Source: Bacillus sp. ZZV12-4809 (GTDB lineage Bacteria > Bacillota > Bacilli > Bacillales > Cytobacillaceae). Taken from it: a DNA stretch of 64,000 nucleotides. Made by a program: the position numbers and the translations under genes. Of this stretch, positions 18,411 to 27,556 are shown piece by piece (the stretch's first letter is position 1; the number at the start of each line of letters is the position of its first letter). The notes below the pieces were generated by a model, which saw only the letters and a list, made by a program, of their open reading frames with translations, had not been told where the DNA came from and searched no databases. Where the stretch lies: NCBI RefSeq assembly GCF_009849585.1, contig NZ_VCRN01000004.1, positions 62,001-126,000 of the forward strand, given 5' to 3'.

Positions 18411-19364
18411 TTAGTAATTTACCGCCTTCACCTGCGAGATGGCACCTTCCAGCTTCTCATCAACGACTCTGGCATCGTCTATATGCCTCTGGATCAGTTC
18501 GTTCACTTGGTCAAAAACCGACTTTGTATCCGCAATCTCACCTGCCACCTCCCGGGAATACCCCTTCTGGATGTTAATCATTTCCATCACTTCACTGACT
18601 TCTGATTCCACTGCATGGATAATGTTTGTAATCGAATCAATTTTGCTGGTAGTCTGGCCGCTCAGGGACATGCCGTCTTTAATTAATTCAGTGCTTGCGA
18701 CAGTTGAGTGCAGCGTGGCTTTAATATCATCCTGAATATTTTTTGTCAGGGAGCTGATATTTGCCGTGCTTGTCGCTGTGCTTTCGGCCAGTTTCCGGAC
18801 CTCATCCGCTACGACCGCAAATCCTTTTCCCTGTTCCCCGGCACGTGCCGCTTCAATGGATGCATTCAAGGCAAGAAGGTTCGTTTGCTCCGCAATATCT
18901 TTGATGACCTGAACAATCATCTCAATCTCTTTTGACCGTTTGCTTAACGCCTCCATTTTCTGTGAGTTCACTTCAAGCTGTTCTCCCAGCTGCTTAATCA
19001 GCTGTTCAGACTTGCTGACGGATCCGCGCCCTTCCTCCGAGCTTTTGACCATCTCTTTTGCAGATTGAATCAGATTTCCCCCTTTATCTGATAAGGTGAG
19101 GCTGTTTGAAAAAGTAGCTTCGCTATGCCTTTTTACATTTTCAAAACCGTCTTTTATTTTCAGAACCAGGTCTCCCAGCATATAGTGCTGACCATTGACG
19201 ATCTCATGCTGGCTTACTGTAGTTGTCAAATCTTCATTAAATGATTGGATTAGTGTCTGATAATACTTTTCTCTGCGCTGAAACTCGTCTTCAGCCAACT
19301 GAAGTTTTGCTTCCAGTTCCCGCTTTTCATTCTCCAGCTGCTTAATCTTTCCTCTTCCGAACAT
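18411..19364 (-). CDS. Soluble methyl-accepting chemotaxis-type signal transducer
   Basis: This is a cytoplasmic chemoreceptor-like protein (317 aa) without membrane segments. The first 60 residues are a charged coiled coil. The signalling tip [20 protein letters not shown] lies near residues 155-174. No PAS, globin or haem sensor is visible, so it probably senses through partners or the coiled coil. It is the first gene of a two-gene chemotaxis unit with the Cache receptor. A candidate sigma-D promoter lies upstream. Confidence 0.88.
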   Translation of the reverse strand: MFGRGKIKQLENEKRELEAKLQLAEDEFQRREKYYQTLIQSFNEDLTTTVSQHEIVNGQHYMLGDLVLKIKDGFENVKRHSEATFSNSLTLSDKGGNLIQSAKEMVKSSEEGRGSVSKSEQLIKQLGEQLEVNSQKMEALSKRSKEIEMIVQVIKDIAEQTNLLALNASIEAARAGEQGKGFAVVADEVRKLAESTATSTANISSLTKNIQDDIKATLHSTVASTELIKDGMSLSGQTTSKIDSITNIIHAVESEVSEVMEMINIQKGYSREVAGEIADTKSVFDQVNELIQRHIDDARVVDEKLEGAISQVKAVNY

Positions 19365-19398
19365 CCTTATCTCCCCATCTCCTATATACTCCTTTATT

Positions 19399-19425
19399 AT
19401 ATCGACAGAATACGTGAAATTTTGT
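19399..19425 (-). promoter_or_regulatory. Candidate sigma-D (motility) promoter
   Basis: On the minus strand, CAAA and GTCGATAT are separated by 14 nt, close to the Bacillus sigma-D consensus TAAA-N14/16-GCCGATAT. It lies 35 bp before a chemotaxis gene, which fits motility control. Two mismatches keep this tentative. Confidence 0.5.
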
Positions 19426-19521
19426 GACCTTTTTCACTCTTTTTTAAAATATATAGGACTTTGTAATTAACAAAAGTCTCTTTTCGTTTAAATTATTGTT
19501 TATCCTCATTAATGTCGTCCC

Positions 19522-19650
19522 GTTGATTTCCGCTCCAGGATGCTCGCTTTCCGCGGGGCGGGCGCTGAGCCTCCTCGACGCTTCGCGTCTGCGGGGTCCC
19601 ACCTGTCCCGCTACTCCCGCAGGAGTCTCGCACCTTCCGCTACAATCAAC
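19522..19650. repeat. Intergenic palindromic repeat element (Bacillaceae type)
   Basis: A G+C-rich element of about 129 bp is bounded by GTTGATT and AATCAAC inverted ends, with internal inverted arms (CTTTCCGCGGGG, CGCTTCGCG, CCCGCAGGAG). The composition differs sharply from its A+T-rich flanks. It resembles short non-coding repeats I recall in many copies in Bacillus-related genomes. It contains no gene. Confidence 0.65.
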
Positions 19651-19696
19651 TCAGAAAATATAATACAAAAAGCATCAAACCTTGCAAAAACAGCCT

Positions 19697-19736
19697 AAAA
19701 AAAGAGACACCTGCCTAATATGGCAGGTGCCTCTTC
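19697..19736 (-). terminator. Terminator after methylmalonate-semialdehyde dehydrogenase
   Basis: The arms AGAGGCACCTGCC and GGCAGGTGTCTCT, read on the minus strand, are followed by seven T residues. It is a strong intrinsic terminator 11 bp after the stop. Confidence 0.9.
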
Positions 19737-19746
19737 TCTCTTATTT

Positions 19747-21204
19747 TTACCAGCGTGCAGTCAGCATCTTTCTTCTTGTATAGAATTCCACGCCATCCGT
19801 TCCGTTTGCGTGAAGGTCTCCGTAGAAGGAGTTTTTCCAGCCGGAGAATGGGAAGAAGGCCATTGGCGCCGGTACGCCGATGTTCACTCCAAGCATGCCG
19901 ACCTCGATGTTTTCTCTAAAGTAGCGGACGCTGCTTCCGCTGTCAGTGAATAAGCATGCTCCGTTTCCGAAGTCGGATTTGTTCGTAAGCTCGATCGCTT
20001 CTTCAAGGTTTTTCACACGTACTACAGAAAGTACCGGTGCAAAGATTTCTTCTTTCCAGATTTTCATAGATGGATCTACATGATCAAAAATCGTTGGTCC
20101 GATGAAGTAGCCGTTTTCGTGGAAGGCTTCATCTTTGCGGCCATCCCGGACAAGGGTTGCTCCTTCTTTTTCGCCAATTTCAATGTAATTGCTTGTGCGT
20201 TCCTTGTTTTCCTGGCGGATGACTGGGCCAAGGAACACATTTTCATCCAAGCCGTTTCCGATTGTCAGCTCACTCGCCTGCTCATTTAATTTAGCTACCA
20301 GCTCGTCGGCAATGGAATCCACGGCCACTACCACCGAGCAGGCCATGCACCTTTCACCTGCTGAACCGTACGCAGCAGCGATAATTTCCTTAACTGCACC
20401 ATCAAGGTCTGCATCTGGAAGCACGATTGAGTGGTTCTTGGCACCAGCCAGCGCCTGAACGCGTTTACCTTTTGCTGTTGCTGATTTGTAAATGTACTCG
20501 GCCACAGGCTGAGAGCCAACGAATGAAATCGCCGGTACATCCTGATGGTCAATCAGGCTGTTTACCACATCATGTGCACCATGAACAATATTGAAGACTC
20601 CAGGCGGAAGCCCTGCTTCTGTGAACAGCTCTGCCAGTCGGTTAGCAAGGATTGGCGTTCTTTCTGAAGGCTTTAATACAAATGTGTTGCCGCAGGCAAT
20701 CGCAAGCGGGAACATCCAGCACGGAACCATCATCGGGAAGTTGAAAGGCGTGATCCCGCCAATAACGCCAACCGGATAGCGGTACATGCCTGATTCTATG
20801 TTTGTCGCAATATCCGGAAGCTGCTTGCCCATCATGAGGGATGGAGCACCTGCTGCGAACTCCACACATTCAATTCCCCGCTGCACCTCGCCATAGGCTT
20901 CTTTAAAGTTTTTGCCGTTTTCTTGTGTAATCAGCTTTGCCAGCTCGTCCCAGTTATCTATTAAAAGCTGCTGGTATTTAAATAGAATTCTCGCTCTTTT
21001 GGGCACCGGCGTTTTGCTCCAGGTTTTAAAAGCTTGCTTGGCTGCCTGAACGGCGTTATCGACATCTTCACGTGTGGAAATCGGTGTGCGGGCCAGCTCC
21101 TCGCCAGTTGCAGGGTTTGGCACCACTTCGAATTTATCCGTGTTGGCATCCACCCATTCGCCATTGATAAAGTTTTTTAATACCGTTGTTGTTGTCGCTG
21201 TCAT
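19747..21204 (-). CDS. mmsA: (Methyl)malonate-semialdehyde dehydrogenase, CoA-acylating (MmsA/IolA family)
   Basis: This enzyme converts malonate semialdehyde to acetyl-CoA, or methylmalonate semialdehyde to propionyl-CoA, with NAD and CoA and release of CO2. It has 485 aa, typical for the family. The catalytic cysteine is in GERCMACS, and [21 protein letters not shown] is the cofactor-side signature of this family rather than of ordinary aldehyde dehydrogenases. It is the last gene of a sigma-54-driven operon after an Fe-alcohol dehydrogenase and a GntP permease. That order suggests a 3-hydroxy acid is imported, oxidised to the semialdehyde and finished by this enzyme. Confidence 0.92.
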   Translation of the reverse strand: MTATTTTVLKNFINGEWVDANTDKFEVVPNPATGEELARTPISTREDVDNAVQAAKQAFKTWSKTPVPKRARILFKYQQLLIDNWDELAKLITQENGKNFKEAYGEVQRGIECVEFAAGAPSLMMGKQLPDIATNIESGMYRYPVGVIGGITPFNFPMMVPCWMFPLAIACGNTFVLKPSERTPILANRLAELFTEAGLPPGVFNIVHGAHDVVNSLIDHQDVPAISFVGSQPVAEYIYKSATAKGKRVQALAGAKNHSIVLPDADLDGAVKEIIAAAYGSAGERCMACSVVVAVDSIADELVAKLNEQASELTIGNGLDENVFLGPVIRQENKERTSNYIEIGEKEGATLVRDGRKDEAFHENGYFIGPTIFDHVDPSMKIWKEEIFAPVLSVVRVKNLEEAIELTNKSDFGNGACLFTDSGSSVRYFRENIEVGMLGVNIGVPAPMAFFPFSGWKNSFYGDLHANGTDGVEFYTRRKMLTARW

Positions 21205-21225
21205 AAGTAAAATCCCCTTTCAAAA

Positions 21226-22575
21226 TTAAAAGATAGAATATAAGAATATTGCCAGGAATAGTACAGCCGTTGGCATTGCTACACTTAAAATAAATATTGG
21301 CCAGTAGGCACGTTTGTGGGTTTCTCCGCATATCGCCCGGATTGTTGTCACCACATAGCCATTATGCGGGAGTGAATCCAAGCCACCGGATGCAAGCGCT
21401 GAAATCCGATGCATAGCACCCGGGTCCAGACCCTGAGAGAGATACATTGGCGCCAGGATCGGCAGTGCAATCCCCAATCCGCCGGATGCCGAACCGGTAA
21501 TACCGCATATCAGCGTAACGGCTATCCCCAGTCCCATTAATGGCGGCCCCGGGATATTTATCAGTGCATCCACGAACGTATCAAACGCGGCAACCTGGGC
21601 TGCAACACTTCCAAACCCAACAACCGCACACGTATTAGCGGCTGCGACTAAGGCATCCTGGGCACCCTTGGCAAGTGCCTCCCAAAATCCGACCAAATAC
21701 TTCATCATCAACAGACAAGCAAGAACGATGCCGCTGGTTAAGGAAATTAATGCGGCAGCTGTCGAAGAAGTAAAGTTGGCAGCCGTATTTAAAATCGCAA
21801 TTACCGATGCCAGCGGCAATATGGCCAGGATGACATTCGGATAATCCTTCACTGCCGGAGCTGCATCCGGCCTTTGCATTTCCACCTCAGATTCAAGAGC
21901 TGCTGCCGATTCATTGGCACCGGACGGCTGATTCGGCAAGGAGAATACCTCCCCATTCCGAACTGCTTTTTTCACCATTCTGCTAAGTAAAATACCACCT
22001 ATAACCATGATCAAAAGAGCCATTAGCGCCCCGATAATTCCGCCTGCTGTCGGCTTTGTTCCAAAAAACTCTGTTGGAATCAGGTTTTGGATCTCCGGTG
22101 AGCCCGGTGCTGTCATCGTAAAAGATATCGATCCAAACACCAATGCCGCCGGGATGAAACGATGCGGCAGATTGGCCACTCTAAATAGGGAAACAGCGAT
22201 TGGATAAACGGCAAAACCTACTACAAATAGGCTGACGCCTCCGTAAGTCATAATCGCCGCTGCTGCCACGACGGCAAATACCGCTTTTGATGGCCCAAGT
22301 GTATCCTTGACCCAATTCGCGATGCTGTCAGCCGCCTTGGTTACCTGCATAATTTTTCCGAATATGGCACCCAATAAGAAGATGAGGAACCATGAGTAAA
22401 AATATCCTGTAAACCCTGTCATATAATGCTCTGTCAGGGCTGTTTCAAGGTTCAGCCCTCCTGTAAGAGCAACTACAACAGCACTGATAATGGCGGCAAT
22501 AATAATATTTACGCCTCTCATCGTTAAAACCATTAATAAAATCAGCGAAGCGATCAACCCGAGCATCCCAATCAT
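21226..22575 (-). CDS. GntP-family carboxylate permease (first copy)
   Basis: This is a multi-spanning membrane transporter of 449 aa with 12 or so hydrophobic segments, in the gluconate/hydroxy-acid permease group. Landmarks are TYGGVSLFVVGFAVYP, APGSPEIQN and GSASGGLGIALPI. It shares these with the second GntP gene at 25932, so the two are paralogues for different acids. It lies 15 bp after the Fe-alcohol dehydrogenase and 21 bp before mmsA, suggesting a 3-hydroxypropionate, 3-hydroxyisobutyrate or similar substrate. Confidence 0.88.
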   Translation of the reverse strand: MIGMLGLIASLILLMVLTMRGVNIIIAAIISAVVVALTGGLNLETALTEHYMTGFTGYFYSWFLIFLLGAIFGKIMQVTKAADSIANWVKDTLGPSKAVFAVVAAAAIMTYGGVSLFVVGFAVYPIAVSLFRVANLPHRFIPAALVFGSISFTMTAPGSPEIQNLIPTEFFGTKPTAGGIIGALMALLIMVIGGILLSRMVKKAVRNGEVFSLPNQPSGANESAAALESEVEMQRPDAAPAVKDYPNVILAILPLASVIAILNTAANFTSSTAAALISLTSGIVLACLLMMKYLVGFWEALAKGAQDALVAAANTCAVVGFGSVAAQVAAFDTFVDALINIPGPPLMGLGIAVTLICGITGSASGGLGIALPILAPMYLSQGLDPGAMHRISALASGGLDSLPHNGYVVTTIRAICGETHKRAYWPIFILSVAMPTAVLFLAIFLYSIF

Positions 22576-22590
22576 CCGTATGTCCCCCTG

Positions 22591-23787
22591 TTACACTTTC
22601 TCTGTCTCAGAAGAAAACTGGTAATTATAGCAAACATGGTAAAGCTCTTCGAGTTCGTCTTTATTCGGAACTCTTGGGTTGTTGCCGGGGCTGCCGCTGT
22701 CGATGGCGTCGTCTGCCATCTTGGCCACTGCACTCTTAAATGCTTCCTCGTCAATACCCCATCCTCTTAAGTTAGGAATATTTAATTTTCGGCAAAGCTC
22801 TTTGACGGATTGAACAGCCACTTCCGCAGCTTCTTCATTGGTAAGGCTTTCATCATCAGGCTGAAAAATCCGGCCGATATCCGCTAAGCGGTCCACACAT
22901 GCCTCCTGGCTGAACTCAAGAACAGCCGGCAGGAGCATGGCATTCGAGATTCCATGAGGAACGTGGAATAATGCGCCAATCGGACGGCTCATGCCATGCA
23001 CAAGACATACCGATGCATTTGAGAACGCCATTCCAGCCTGCAGAGATCCAAGGCTCATTGCTTCCCGGGCATCGACATTGTCCCCTTCATTGTAAGCGGT
23101 TGAAATATTTTCCACGATCAGCTTCATAGCCGATATCGCCATTGTGTCTGTCATCGGATGCGCCTTTTTGGAAAGATACGCTTCGACCGCATGACTTAGC
23201 GCATCGACCCCTGTTGCGGATGTGACATTCTTTGGTGATGAAAGGGTGAGCAGCGGATCCACAATCGCAACATTTGGCATAAAGGCGGGCTGTTTGATCA
23301 TCATTTTGACATCATTGGATGAGTTTGTGATGACGGTTACATCTGTCGCCTCAGAGCCAGTCCCGGCTGTGGTCGGAATCGCTATGTGGGGAACCGGCGG
23401 ATTCTGAACCAGTTTCTTCCCACCCATATACTCGCCGATATAACCGCCATTTGTTGCTAAGACTGCTATGGCTTTGGCTGTATCGATACAGCTGCCGCCG
23501 CCTACTGAAATGACAAGGTCACATTGCTGTTTTTGAAACAGCTCGAGCGCTTCTGCTACATACTCATCAGTTGGCTCTGATGCTACCCCGAGATATACCT
23601 CACTTTGCACGCCAGCCTCCTGAAGATAGGTTCTGCATTCGCTTACATATCCTAGCTGGTCCATTATTTTATCGCTGATTATTAATGCGTTTTTCCCTCT
23701 GAGTGCTGCTTCCTCGCCAACTTTTTCGGAAGATCCCCTTCCATAAAAAATCGTTTCCGGCACCCGGAAAACTGCAGGTTTCTCCAT
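22591..23787 (-). CDS. Iron-containing alcohol dehydrogenase (class III), probable 3-hydroxy acid dehydrogenase
   Basis: This is a metal-dependent NAD-linked dehydrogenase of 398 aa. Metal ligands are visible in GVDALSHAVEAY (Asp, His) and CLVHGMSRPIGALFHVPHG (two His), and the nucleotide segment is GGGSCIDTAKA. The open frame runs 25 codons further upstream, but the ATG at 23787 has AGGGGTGG at the right distance, and the sigma-54 promoter at 23824-23839 lies inside the longer frame. The shorter start is therefore adopted. As first gene before a GntP permease and mmsA, it probably oxidises a 3-hydroxy acid to a semialdehyde. Confidence 0.9.
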   Translation of the reverse strand: MEKPAVFRVPETIFYGRGSSEKVGEEAALRGKNALIISDKIMDQLGYVSECRTYLQEAGVQSEVYLGVASEPTDEYVAEALELFQKQQCDLVISVGGGSCIDTAKAIAVLATNGGYIGEYMGGKKLVQNPPVPHIAIPTTAGTGSEATDVTVITNSSNDVKMMIKQPAFMPNVAIVDPLLTLSSPKNVTSATGVDALSHAVEAYLSKKAHPMTDTMAISAMKLIVENISTAYNEGDNVDAREAMSLGSLQAGMAFSNASVCLVHGMSRPIGALFHVPHGISNAMLLPAVLEFSQEACVDRLADIGRIFQPDDESLTNEEAAEVAVQSVKELCRKLNIPNLRGWGIDEEAFKSAVAKMADDAIDSGSPGNNPRVPNKDELEELYHVCYNYQFSSETEKV

Positions 23788-23820
23788 AGAACATCCACCC
23801 CTTTTTTTATTACCTTTATA

Positions 23821-23840
23821 ACTTGCAAGGAGCGTGCCAA
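23821..23840 (-). promoter_or_regulatory. Sigma-54 promoter of the Fe-ADH/GntP/mmsA operon
   Basis: The minus strand reads TTGGCACGCTCCTTGCA, a full match to the -24/-12 consensus TGGCACR-N4-TTGCW. It starts about 35 bp upstream of the gene start. The gene immediately upstream encodes a sigma-54 activator, which agrees. Confidence 0.9.
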
Positions 23841-23881
23841 CTTTGAAACCCGCTAAAATCAATGTTTGTTGTTTGCAATAC

Positions 23882-23930
23882 TGTAGTCACTACACTACAC
23901 CTGTAGATTTTTTGTAGTGTAATCACTACA
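23882..23930. promoter_or_regulatory. Enhancer (UAS) palindromes for the sigma-54 activator
   Basis: Two palindromes share the TGTAGT half-site: TGTAGTCACTACA (23882-23894) and TGTAGTGTAATCACTACA (23913-23930). They lie 40-110 bp upstream of the -24 element, the usual location for activator binding. They are probably recognised by the C-terminal Fis-type helix of the adjacent regulator. Confidence 0.75.
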
Positions 23931-23936
23931 TCTCAT

Positions 23937-25736
23937 TCAGGTTATGCCATGCTTTTTCAGCTTTTGATAAAGGGTAGTCCGATGAATTCCAAGCAGATCT
24001 GCAGCTCTTGATTTATTTCCGCCCGCTCTTCTTAGGGCATCCAGAATAATTTCAGACTCCCTTTGACTGCCCAGTAATTTAGCTTCCTCAATAGACCCTG
24101 CTGCCAGGGCCTCTATTTTGAGAGTGGCTTCCGGCTTTTTCAGCATCTCCGGCAAATGATGATAGTCAATAACCTTCCCATCCACCAGGGTCACCAGCTG
24201 TTCCACCGTGTTCACCATCTCGCGGATATTCCCTCTCCACGGATGCTGGACAAAAGCGTTTACCGCCTCAGATGTGAATAGTTTTCCAGATACCTGATAC
24301 CGCTCGCAGATTTCCTTCAGGTAATGGACCAGCAGGACAGGTATATCCTTTTTCCGTTCCCGCAGCGGAGGGATATGGAGCTGGATGATATTCAGCCGGT
24401 AATAAAGATCCTCCCGGAATTCCCCCGTTTCAACCATTTGCATCAGGTTGCGGTTTGTTGCGGCAATCACTCTGACATTGATTTGATATTTCTTCAAGCC
24501 GCCGACTCGTTCAGCTTCCTTTTCCTGAAGGACCCGCAGCAGCTTGGTCTGCATAACAAGCGGCATTTCACCGATTTCATCGAGAAAAATGGTGCCGTTG
24601 TCTGCCAGCTCAAACTTCCCGGGCTTGCCTCCCTTTTTCGCCCCGGTAAAAGCGCCTTCTTCATAGCCAAACAGTTCGGACTCGAATAAATGCTCCGGAA
24701 TGGCCCCGCAATTAACACTGATAAAGGGTCCGGTGGAAAAGGGGCTGAGATGATGGATGCTCTTGGCGAACATTTCTTTTCCTGTCCCGCTTTCCCCCGT
24801 GATAAGGACAGTAGCTGCAGTCCGTGCAGCCTTCCTTGCCAGCCGTTTCACTTCCGTAATCCCTTCACTTGTTCCAATAATTTGGTCAAGGGTAACCCGG
24901 CTGTCATTTTCCTTTTTCTTTGAGAAAAGGTCGGGCTTAGAATCTTGTTTTTCCTGCAGCTTTTCATAGATTTTATAAACTTCTGTTACTCCCTCAAAAA
25001 TCAGCATTCCGATGGCCCCGGCAATCCGGCCTTCCTTCCAGAGCGGAATCCGGTGCACCACCATGTCATGCCCCTGGATGTTCTGGAGAACCCCGCGTTC
25101 GGCTATCCCGGTCTTTACCGTTTCATGAAGATGCGTGTTATCAATGACCTCAGTGACATGCCTGCCAATGGCATCCTCCCGCTTAATGCCGGTAAAACGG
25201 CTATAGGCTTCATTAAATTCCTGCAGAATCCCGTTTTCATCGACAACCGCTATACCCTCATAAGCGCTTTCCAAAATGGCACCAAGTGCACCTTCGGAAT
25301 TATGCTGCTGCCTTAGCTTATACAGATATTTGGAGAGTCCATCCAGGATATCCCTGGCTGTCAGGATGCCGAGGAGCCTGCCATCTTCACCTGTGACAGG
25401 AAGCTGATCATATGGAAGCGACATGATATCGAGGATCGAATCATCCGGCCGGACAGCTGCCTGATTCGATTTTGGGATGCTGCCAATTAAAGCATCTCCT
25501 GGTTTGCCCTGGGCAAAGTAGTTAAGCAGCTTCCTGGATGTAATCATTCCTACCAGTCGATTGGTTTCATCTGTGACAGGAAGACATTCCAGATGAAAAT
25601 CCGCCATCATCTTTGAAGCCGCTGCCAGTGTCTGCCCCGGATGGATGCAAAACGGGCTTGGTGTCATCCAATTTTTCACTTTTAGGTGTTCATCATGAAG
25701 CAAGGTCTCTTTTTTATCAGAAATGGATTGAGGCAT
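23937..25736 (-). CDS. Sigma-54-dependent activator with CBS pair, PAS and AAA+ domains
   Basis: This is an enhancer-binding protein of 599 aa. Two CBS motifs fill about residues 20-135 (MTPSPFCIHPGQTLAAASKMM and the PYDQLPVTGEDGRLLG half), then a PAS domain (about 150-260). The AAA+ ATPase (about 285-515) has GESGTGKE as Walker A and GAFTGA for sigma-54 contact. A Fis-type helix-turn-helix ends the protein (SRAADLLGIHRTTLYQKLKK). CBS pairs usually bind adenosine nucleotides, so it may combine energy state and a metabolite signal. It drives the adjacent operon. Confidence 0.93.
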   Translation of the reverse strand: MPQSISDKKETLLHDEHLKVKNWMTPSPFCIHPGQTLAAASKMMADFHLECLPVTDETNRLVGMITSRKLLNYFAQGKPGDALIGSIPKSNQAAVRPDDSILDIMSLPYDQLPVTGEDGRLLGILTARDILDGLSKYLYKLRQQHNSEGALGAILESAYEGIAVVDENGILQEFNEAYSRFTGIKREDAIGRHVTEVIDNTHLHETVKTGIAERGVLQNIQGHDMVVHRIPLWKEGRIAGAIGMLIFEGVTEVYKIYEKLQEKQDSKPDLFSKKKENDSRVTLDQIIGTSEGITEVKRLARKAARTAATVLITGESGTGKEMFAKSIHHLSPFSTGPFISVNCGAIPEHLFESELFGYEEGAFTGAKKGGKPGKFELADNGTIFLDEIGEMPLVMQTKLLRVLQEKEAERVGGLKKYQINVRVIAATNRNLMQMVETGEFREDLYYRLNIIQLHIPPLRERKKDIPVLLVHYLKEICERYQVSGKLFTSEAVNAFVQHPWRGNIREMVNTVEQLVTLVDGKVIDYHHLPEMLKKPEATLKIEALAAGSIEEAKLLGSQRESEIILDALRRAGGNKSRAADLLGIHRTTLYQKLKKHGIT

Positions 25737-25816
25737 ATGGAACCCCCTGTTAATCTTAATTTTCTAAATTATAACACTTTTAAAGAAGCAGATAGATTCC
25801 TATACGATTTGTGAGC

Positions 25817-25852
25817 ATTACTAATAGAAACGGGAAATTTGTAAATAGAGCA
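25817..25852. repeat. Short dispersed repeat, copy 1
   Basis: The stretch beginning ATTACTAATAGAAACGGGAA and ending GTAAATAGAG matches a stretch at 31845-31881 with few changes. Both lie just beyond a terminator whose stem contains AAGACAGAGAG. Confidence 0.4.
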
Positions 25853-25888
25853 TTCCGGCACAGCGGGCGCCGCCGGATTTTAATAGAA

Positions 25889-25923
25889 AGAAAGACAGAG
25901 AGCCTAAGCCCCTCTGTCTTTCT
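25889..25923 (-). terminator. Terminator after second GntP permease
   Basis: The arms GAAAGACAGAG and CTCTGTCTTTC, read on the minus strand, are followed by TTTCT. They begin 9 bp after the stop. Confidence 0.8.
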
Positions 25924-25931
25924 GCTGCAAT

Positions 25932-27242
25932 TTAGAAAATTGAGAATAAAATCACCGCTAAAATAACACCAAGGATTGGCACAATCACAGTCAATGCGCC
26001 AAATGCCGGATAGGCATCCTTATGGGACTCACCGCATATTGCCCGGATGGTTGTCACAACATAACCGCCATGCGGCAGGGAATCAATGGATCCGGATGAT
26101 ATCGCTACCACACGGTGAAGTTCACTTGCATTGACACCCATATCCAGATAATGCGGCGCCAAAAGCGGCAAGGCAATTGATTGGCCGCCGGAAGCAGAAC
26201 CTGTCAGACCGGCAATGACAGCTACAGCCAGTGCGCCGCCGATTAAAGGGCTGCCCGGAATATTAGTCATGGCATCAACCGCACTTGCAAAGGCAGGGGT
26301 TGCTTTTGCCACACCGCCAAAGCCGACAACGGCTGATGTATTAGCAATGGCAATCAATGCGCCAATGGTTCCTTCGGATACAGCACCCCATACATTCTTG
26401 AAATACTTAAGATTAAGAAAATAGGTTGCAAAACAGCCGCTTAATAAGGCAATAATCAAGGCTGACTGTGCTAATGAGTCATGGAAAATAAACGAAATTA
26501 CAAGGACGACCAAAAGCGGTATCATGCTTAATAATGGGTTGGGCAAGTTTTCACGGATTAGTGCAGAATCTGTTTCTCTTGCCTCAAATTTTTCTCCATT
26601 GCGAATCGCCTTGTTAATCATTTTCTTCAGCCACCAGTATCCAAATGCCATCATAAAGACAGCAACAATCAAGCTGACTTCCCAGGCAGCATATGGGGAA
26701 GTGCCCAGGAACTCAATCGGTATCCAGTTCTGGATTTCCGGGGAGCCGGCTGATGTCATCGTAAATGTAGTCGAACCGAAGGCAAGAGCTGCCGGAATGA
26801 ATCTTCTTGGCAGGTTGGCTTCCTTAAATAGGCTCAATGCCATTGGATAGACGGAGAATGCAACAACAAACAGACTTACGCCGCCATAGGTTAAGACCGC
26901 ACAGGCAATGACAACGGCTAATGCAGCCCGCTTCATGCCAATCTTATCGATAATCCATTTGGAAACACTGTCTGCTGCCCCGCTGTCCTCCATTAGTTTT
27001 CCGAAAATGGCCCCGAATAAGAACATCAAATACCAGGATGTAATAAATCCGGCAAACCCGTTCATATAGTTGGTCAGAAAATTGACCTCTCCCTCGCCTG
27101 CGAGCTGAGGAAAGATCGACAATCCACTGAATATTGCAACAATAAAAGCTGAAAGAGGGGCAGCAAGCAGCAGGTTCATCCCTCTCATCGTCAAATAGAT
27201 GAGGAGCCCGATGCCCCCAAGCAATCCAATCATACTTAGCAT
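25932..27242 (-). CDS. GntP-family carboxylate permease (second copy)
   Basis: This is a membrane transporter of 436 aa, clearly paralogous to the permease at 21226. Shared landmarks are LTYGGVSLFVVAFSVYP, SAGSPEIQNWIP and GSASGGQSIALPL. It is the last gene of the dehydrogenase/LacI cluster, separated from the LacI gene by a 314-bp spacer with a repeat-like sequence. It presumably brings in the acid or polyhydroxy compound that the three dehydrogenases process. AGGAGG lies 6 bp before the ATG. Confidence 0.88.
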   Translation of the reverse strand: MLSMIGLLGGIGLLIYLTMRGMNLLLAAPLSAFIVAIFSGLSIFPQLAGEGEVNFLTNYMNGFAGFITSWYLMFLFGAIFGKLMEDSGAADSVSKWIIDKIGMKRAALAVVIACAVLTYGGVSLFVVAFSVYPMALSLFKEANLPRRFIPAALAFGSTTFTMTSAGSPEIQNWIPIEFLGTSPYAAWEVSLIVAVFMMAFGYWWLKKMINKAIRNGEKFEARETDSALIRENLPNPLLSMIPLLVVLVISFIFHDSLAQSALIIALLSGCFATYFLNLKYFKNVWGAVSEGTIGALIAIANTSAVVGFGGVAKATPAFASAVDAMTNIPGSPLIGGALAVAVIAGLTGSASGGQSIALPLLAPHYLDMGVNASELHRVVAISSGSIDSLPHGGYVVTTIRAICGESHKDAYPAFGALTVIVPILGVILAVILFSIF

Positions 27243-27264
27243 AAGATCCTCCTATCAGAAAAGC

Positions 27265-27505
27265 GTAAGGCGCCCGCCTATCTAGGAACGCAGACTAAAA
27301 CCGCCACGTCCTGCGGCAACGTCTGCATGACCCGCATCCTCCCAAAAGCTGCCGCTTTCGGTCGTACGATGTTTTTGCTGACGAAGCCTTCCATGTCCTG
27401 CGGGCCACAAGCATAAGACAAGCCGGCTGAAAGGTTGTTCTTTAACCTTTTAGACGGATTGGCTTAGACCTGAGAGCCGATGGCGCCTGGAGCTAGACAA
27501 TTATC
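27265..27505. repeat. Repeat-like intergenic sequence between GntP and LacI genes
   Basis: The 314-bp gap contains no plausible gene. On the minus strand it carries GTCTAGCTCCAGGCGCC and GCCCGCAGGACATGGAAGGC, phrases I recall from repeated intergenic sequences in Bacillaceae genomes. Composition is more G+C-rich than the surroundings. Assignment rests on memory, not on a second copy within this window. Confidence 0.4.
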
Positions 27506-27556
27506 GAACTTCTAAGATGTAAAATGGGTACAACGAAAACCCCAGCCTTTTCTCCT

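Noticed and set aside
23091..23104. cre-like TGTAAGCGGTTGAA
   Set aside because: It is inside the Fe-alcohol dehydrogenase coding region and misses one consensus position; not reported as a site.
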